Part shown: piece by piece, positions 61,830-64,000 of the stretch
Layout: each line of letters opens with the position of its first letter
Numbering within the stretch: the stretch's first letter is position 1
DNA from: Plantago elongata
Lineage: Eukaryota > Streptophyta > Magnoliopsida > Lamiales > Plantaginaceae
DNA: 64,000 nucleotides
NCBI GenBank assembly: GCA_036897095.1
Contig: JAYMSP010000042.1
Location: 42,797-106,796, forward strand
Reading direction: 5' to 3'
The notes under the pieces: model-generated
What the model saw: the letters and a program-made list of their open reading frames with translations, nothing else
Told to the model about the DNA's origin: nothing
Database searches by the model: none
Position numbers and translations under genes: made by a program

Positions 61830-63600
61830 TGGTGTGCCCTGTGATGTTGTCAAGTTGCCCACCAATCAATTTTTTTCCTAACAATTGAGAATTCCAAATT
61901 GGCATAAAATATAAAAAAATAGTGAAAGAAAACAATAATGGGAGAATTACACATTTCTAATTTTTTACTACGTGATAGTCATATTTATATTTTTTACTAT
62001 AATTTAAGCATTTTTTATCTGATTTTTCTAATATACCCTTAATTTAACTTGATTCTTTCCTAAACAAACATCTTCTAATTATGTCAATTAATATATAATT
62101 TTAGTAGTATAGAAAATCAAATCTCCATAATCTTTTTCCATATCAAATCTCCAAGCATCACACATAACCCAATTTTCTTTCAATTTTTTCCTGAATCGTC
62201 TTTTTCCGTAAGTAATGATGCTTGATAATAAATAACCAACATCTAATTTACTGAATTTAATTTCAAGCACCATATGAGGGTGCTTGCTAATAACCAAACA
62301 TCTTATACATAACGATATGATGCTTGTTGATTAGATTATTAGTTGTGATACTTGAGAGAGTGATGATGCTTGTATCATTCCATTTGATGTTTGTATAAAT
62401 ACTACTAGGACACTTGGTGTTATATTTTTGTTGCAATTCTCATGAGAATAATGCTTGCTTTGATTACTAAGATGCTTGCTATTTTCAAAAGATTTGAACT
62501 GATCGGCTGCTTTCTAATTTGAAAGTATCTTAGTCCAAAATATTTGATTTGATTAAATATATATATGTATGTAAGAATGTAATTTCACCAAGAAAGAAGA
62601 TTATATATAAAAGTTACTATTATTAAGTAGATGATGAATTTGTAGAAAAACTTTAATTAAACTGTAGGATTTTTTTTTGATGTATGACTAATGTGTTTTA
62701 AGTTTTTAGGAGTGTGTCTAATTTGTAATTTTTCCAAAAAGAAATTATGTGAACGTAATAGTAAATTACGAAAGTTTATAGTCGTGGTGCAAATATTCAT
62801 ATATATACTAAAAGTGGAAGGAATCTTGAGAAAATAGCTATGCCACATGGAGGAATCTTTGAGCTGGAAAATCAAAGCCTATTTATTTTCATCATAATTA
62901 TGTTGTTTCTATTTTTAAACTGACTTATATCCACCTATAAAAAATGGATTATGCATTAAGATAACATTACATGCTTGAAAAAAAAAAAAAAAGGAAAACA
63001 ATGCAAACTATAGTACAAAAAAGTGTCAAAACTCCGGTCGGATTTATGCCCTAAATTCACGTATAACTTTGCGAAATACATTGCCCACATACTACTGCAA
63101 CAGTTGTTTCTATTAATTTATTTTATCTTTCAATTTATATTTTTAATAAACGTAAACTATATTGTGTCGTCTTAGCCACGAGAATTTGATGGACTTAGTT
63201 GAATTTTCAGCCACTATCTATTTTAATATTATTTTTAGAAAAAGGAATGCATTTTAAATTATTTTGTATTAAATCCCATATAAATTTATGTACAAAACTC
63301 CAACAAATATTAATGTAGACGAATTCATAAAAAATATCGACTTTATAGCTCGCATGTTTTCATAAAGTCGGCTAACCATAATATTATCTCCTATAAATGT
63401 ATACTTAAACACAATTCTACGGATATGCTTCTTGATTTTTTTTTTAAATTATCGATCAAGATAAATTTAATGTTTCTATTTTTTACAATAGGCTCCATCA
63501 TATGGGGTTGAAGTTGTTGTAAAAATATTATTATGGACATCTTTGACTTTAATACAAGAGGAATACCCTTTTATTTGTGATTCTTAAATGTGCATGGGTT
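61830..63600. other. Gene-free right flank
   Basis: Very AT-rich. Between about 62200 and 62490, variants of GATGCTTG and TGATGCTTGT recur every 20-60 bp. No coding region or bounded element was found. Confidence 0.4.
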
Positions 63601-63639
63601 GATGCACAAAAATACGGAGTCAAAGTTACACTGAATGTA

Positions 63640-64000
63640 GGAAAATTATCTTTGATCTTCTCTGTACTTTCTTGATCTATAATGGACCTGGAATATTTGA
63701 TACTCTCCAGGTGGGAAAACTATCTTCAATAGTCTCTCTACTCTTGATCTACTTAACGAGCCCGACGTTGGGGTGGAAGGGTAGTGTCAACTAATTTTTT
63801 CTATGCGGGGAAACTGTCTTCGATCCTTTATGTAATTTCTTTATCTCCATAACGGAGTGATATGGGGTCTAACATATACTTTGTATACAGGAAAACCATC
63901 TTTGATCCTCTCTATTTTTTTAATCTCCATAACGAGCCCAATGTGATGAGGATAGGAGGATCCACTTATACTCTCTATGAAGGAATTGTCTTTATTGATC
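63640..64000. repeat. Degenerate tandem repeat running off the right edge
   Basis: A unit opening GGAAAA.(C/T).ATCTTCGATCCTCTCTGTA and followed by TCTTGATCTCCATAACGAGCC recurs at about 63640, 63714, 63808, 63890 and 63981. Spacings are 74-94 bp. Each unit continues with a variable ATGTG-GG, then ATACTCTCTATG-AGG. Copies are 65-80 percent alike by eye. The array continues beyond the window; it may be a minisatellite or part of a larger transposon. Confidence 0.7.

Overview
The window is nuclear DNA of a flowering plant, very probably a eudicot. The genes are split by GT-AG introns, the intergenic DNA is AT-rich and full of small DNA transposons, and every recognisable family is a plant one: long-chain acyl-CoA synthetase, Agenet/DUF724, C19-gibberellin 2-oxidase, pectinesterase, galactinol synthase, polygalacturonase, group I GSK3/shaggy kinase, PP2C and a plastid SRPBCC protein. 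The species cannot be fixed from the sequence alone. Intron-exon models below were built by hand. They need in-frame joins, GT/AG borders and continuity of family motifs; no transcript evidence was available.

Layout. 1-1470: first coding exon, leader intron and promoter of an acyl-CoA synthetase gene (LACS1-like, minus strand, body outside the window to the left). 1.5-6.0 kb: transposon-rich spacer with a hAT-type element (2171-3656) and a PIF/Harbinger-type MITE (4511-5132). 6.0-16.3 kb: three consecutive minus-strand Agenet genes: a short DUF724 protein, an Agenet-only protein and a full DUF724 protein of 970 residues. 16.5-20 kb: LINE and Harbinger debris. 20.1-21.3 kb: a plastid INSIG-like membrane protein (minus). 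21.3-25.2 kb: repeats. 25.2-31.6 kb: a gibberellin 2-oxidase (plus) whose first intron is 5.2 kb and packed with insertions, including a 1.6-kb MULE-like element. 33.4-35.5 kb: pectinesterase (minus). 35.6-41.9 kb: gene-free spacer with a tandem pair of Tourist-like MITEs. 41.9-44.3 kb: galactinol synthase (plus) with an ABRE and TATA box. 44.8-47.0 kb: polygalacturonase (minus). 49.8-52.8 kb: group I GSK3/shaggy kinase with 12 coding exons (minus). 56.9-58.8 kb: PP2C phosphatase (plus). 59.6-61.8 kb: plastid polyketide cyclase/START-like protein (minus). 61.8-64 kb: gene-free, ending in a degenerate tandem repeat that runs off the right edge.

These are independent plant genes and not an operon or pathway cluster. 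The clearest local relationships are the tandem Agenet/DUF724 cluster and two pectin-modifying enzymes (pectinesterase and polygalacturonase) that flank galactinol synthase. I see no wholly new biological system. The points most worth a second look are the transposon architecture (a five-copy Tourist-like family with TTA target-site duplications, two copies sharing one TTA; a MULE with a 10-bp target duplication inside the GA2ox intron), the stepwise-truncated Agenet cluster, and the tandem repeat at the right edge.
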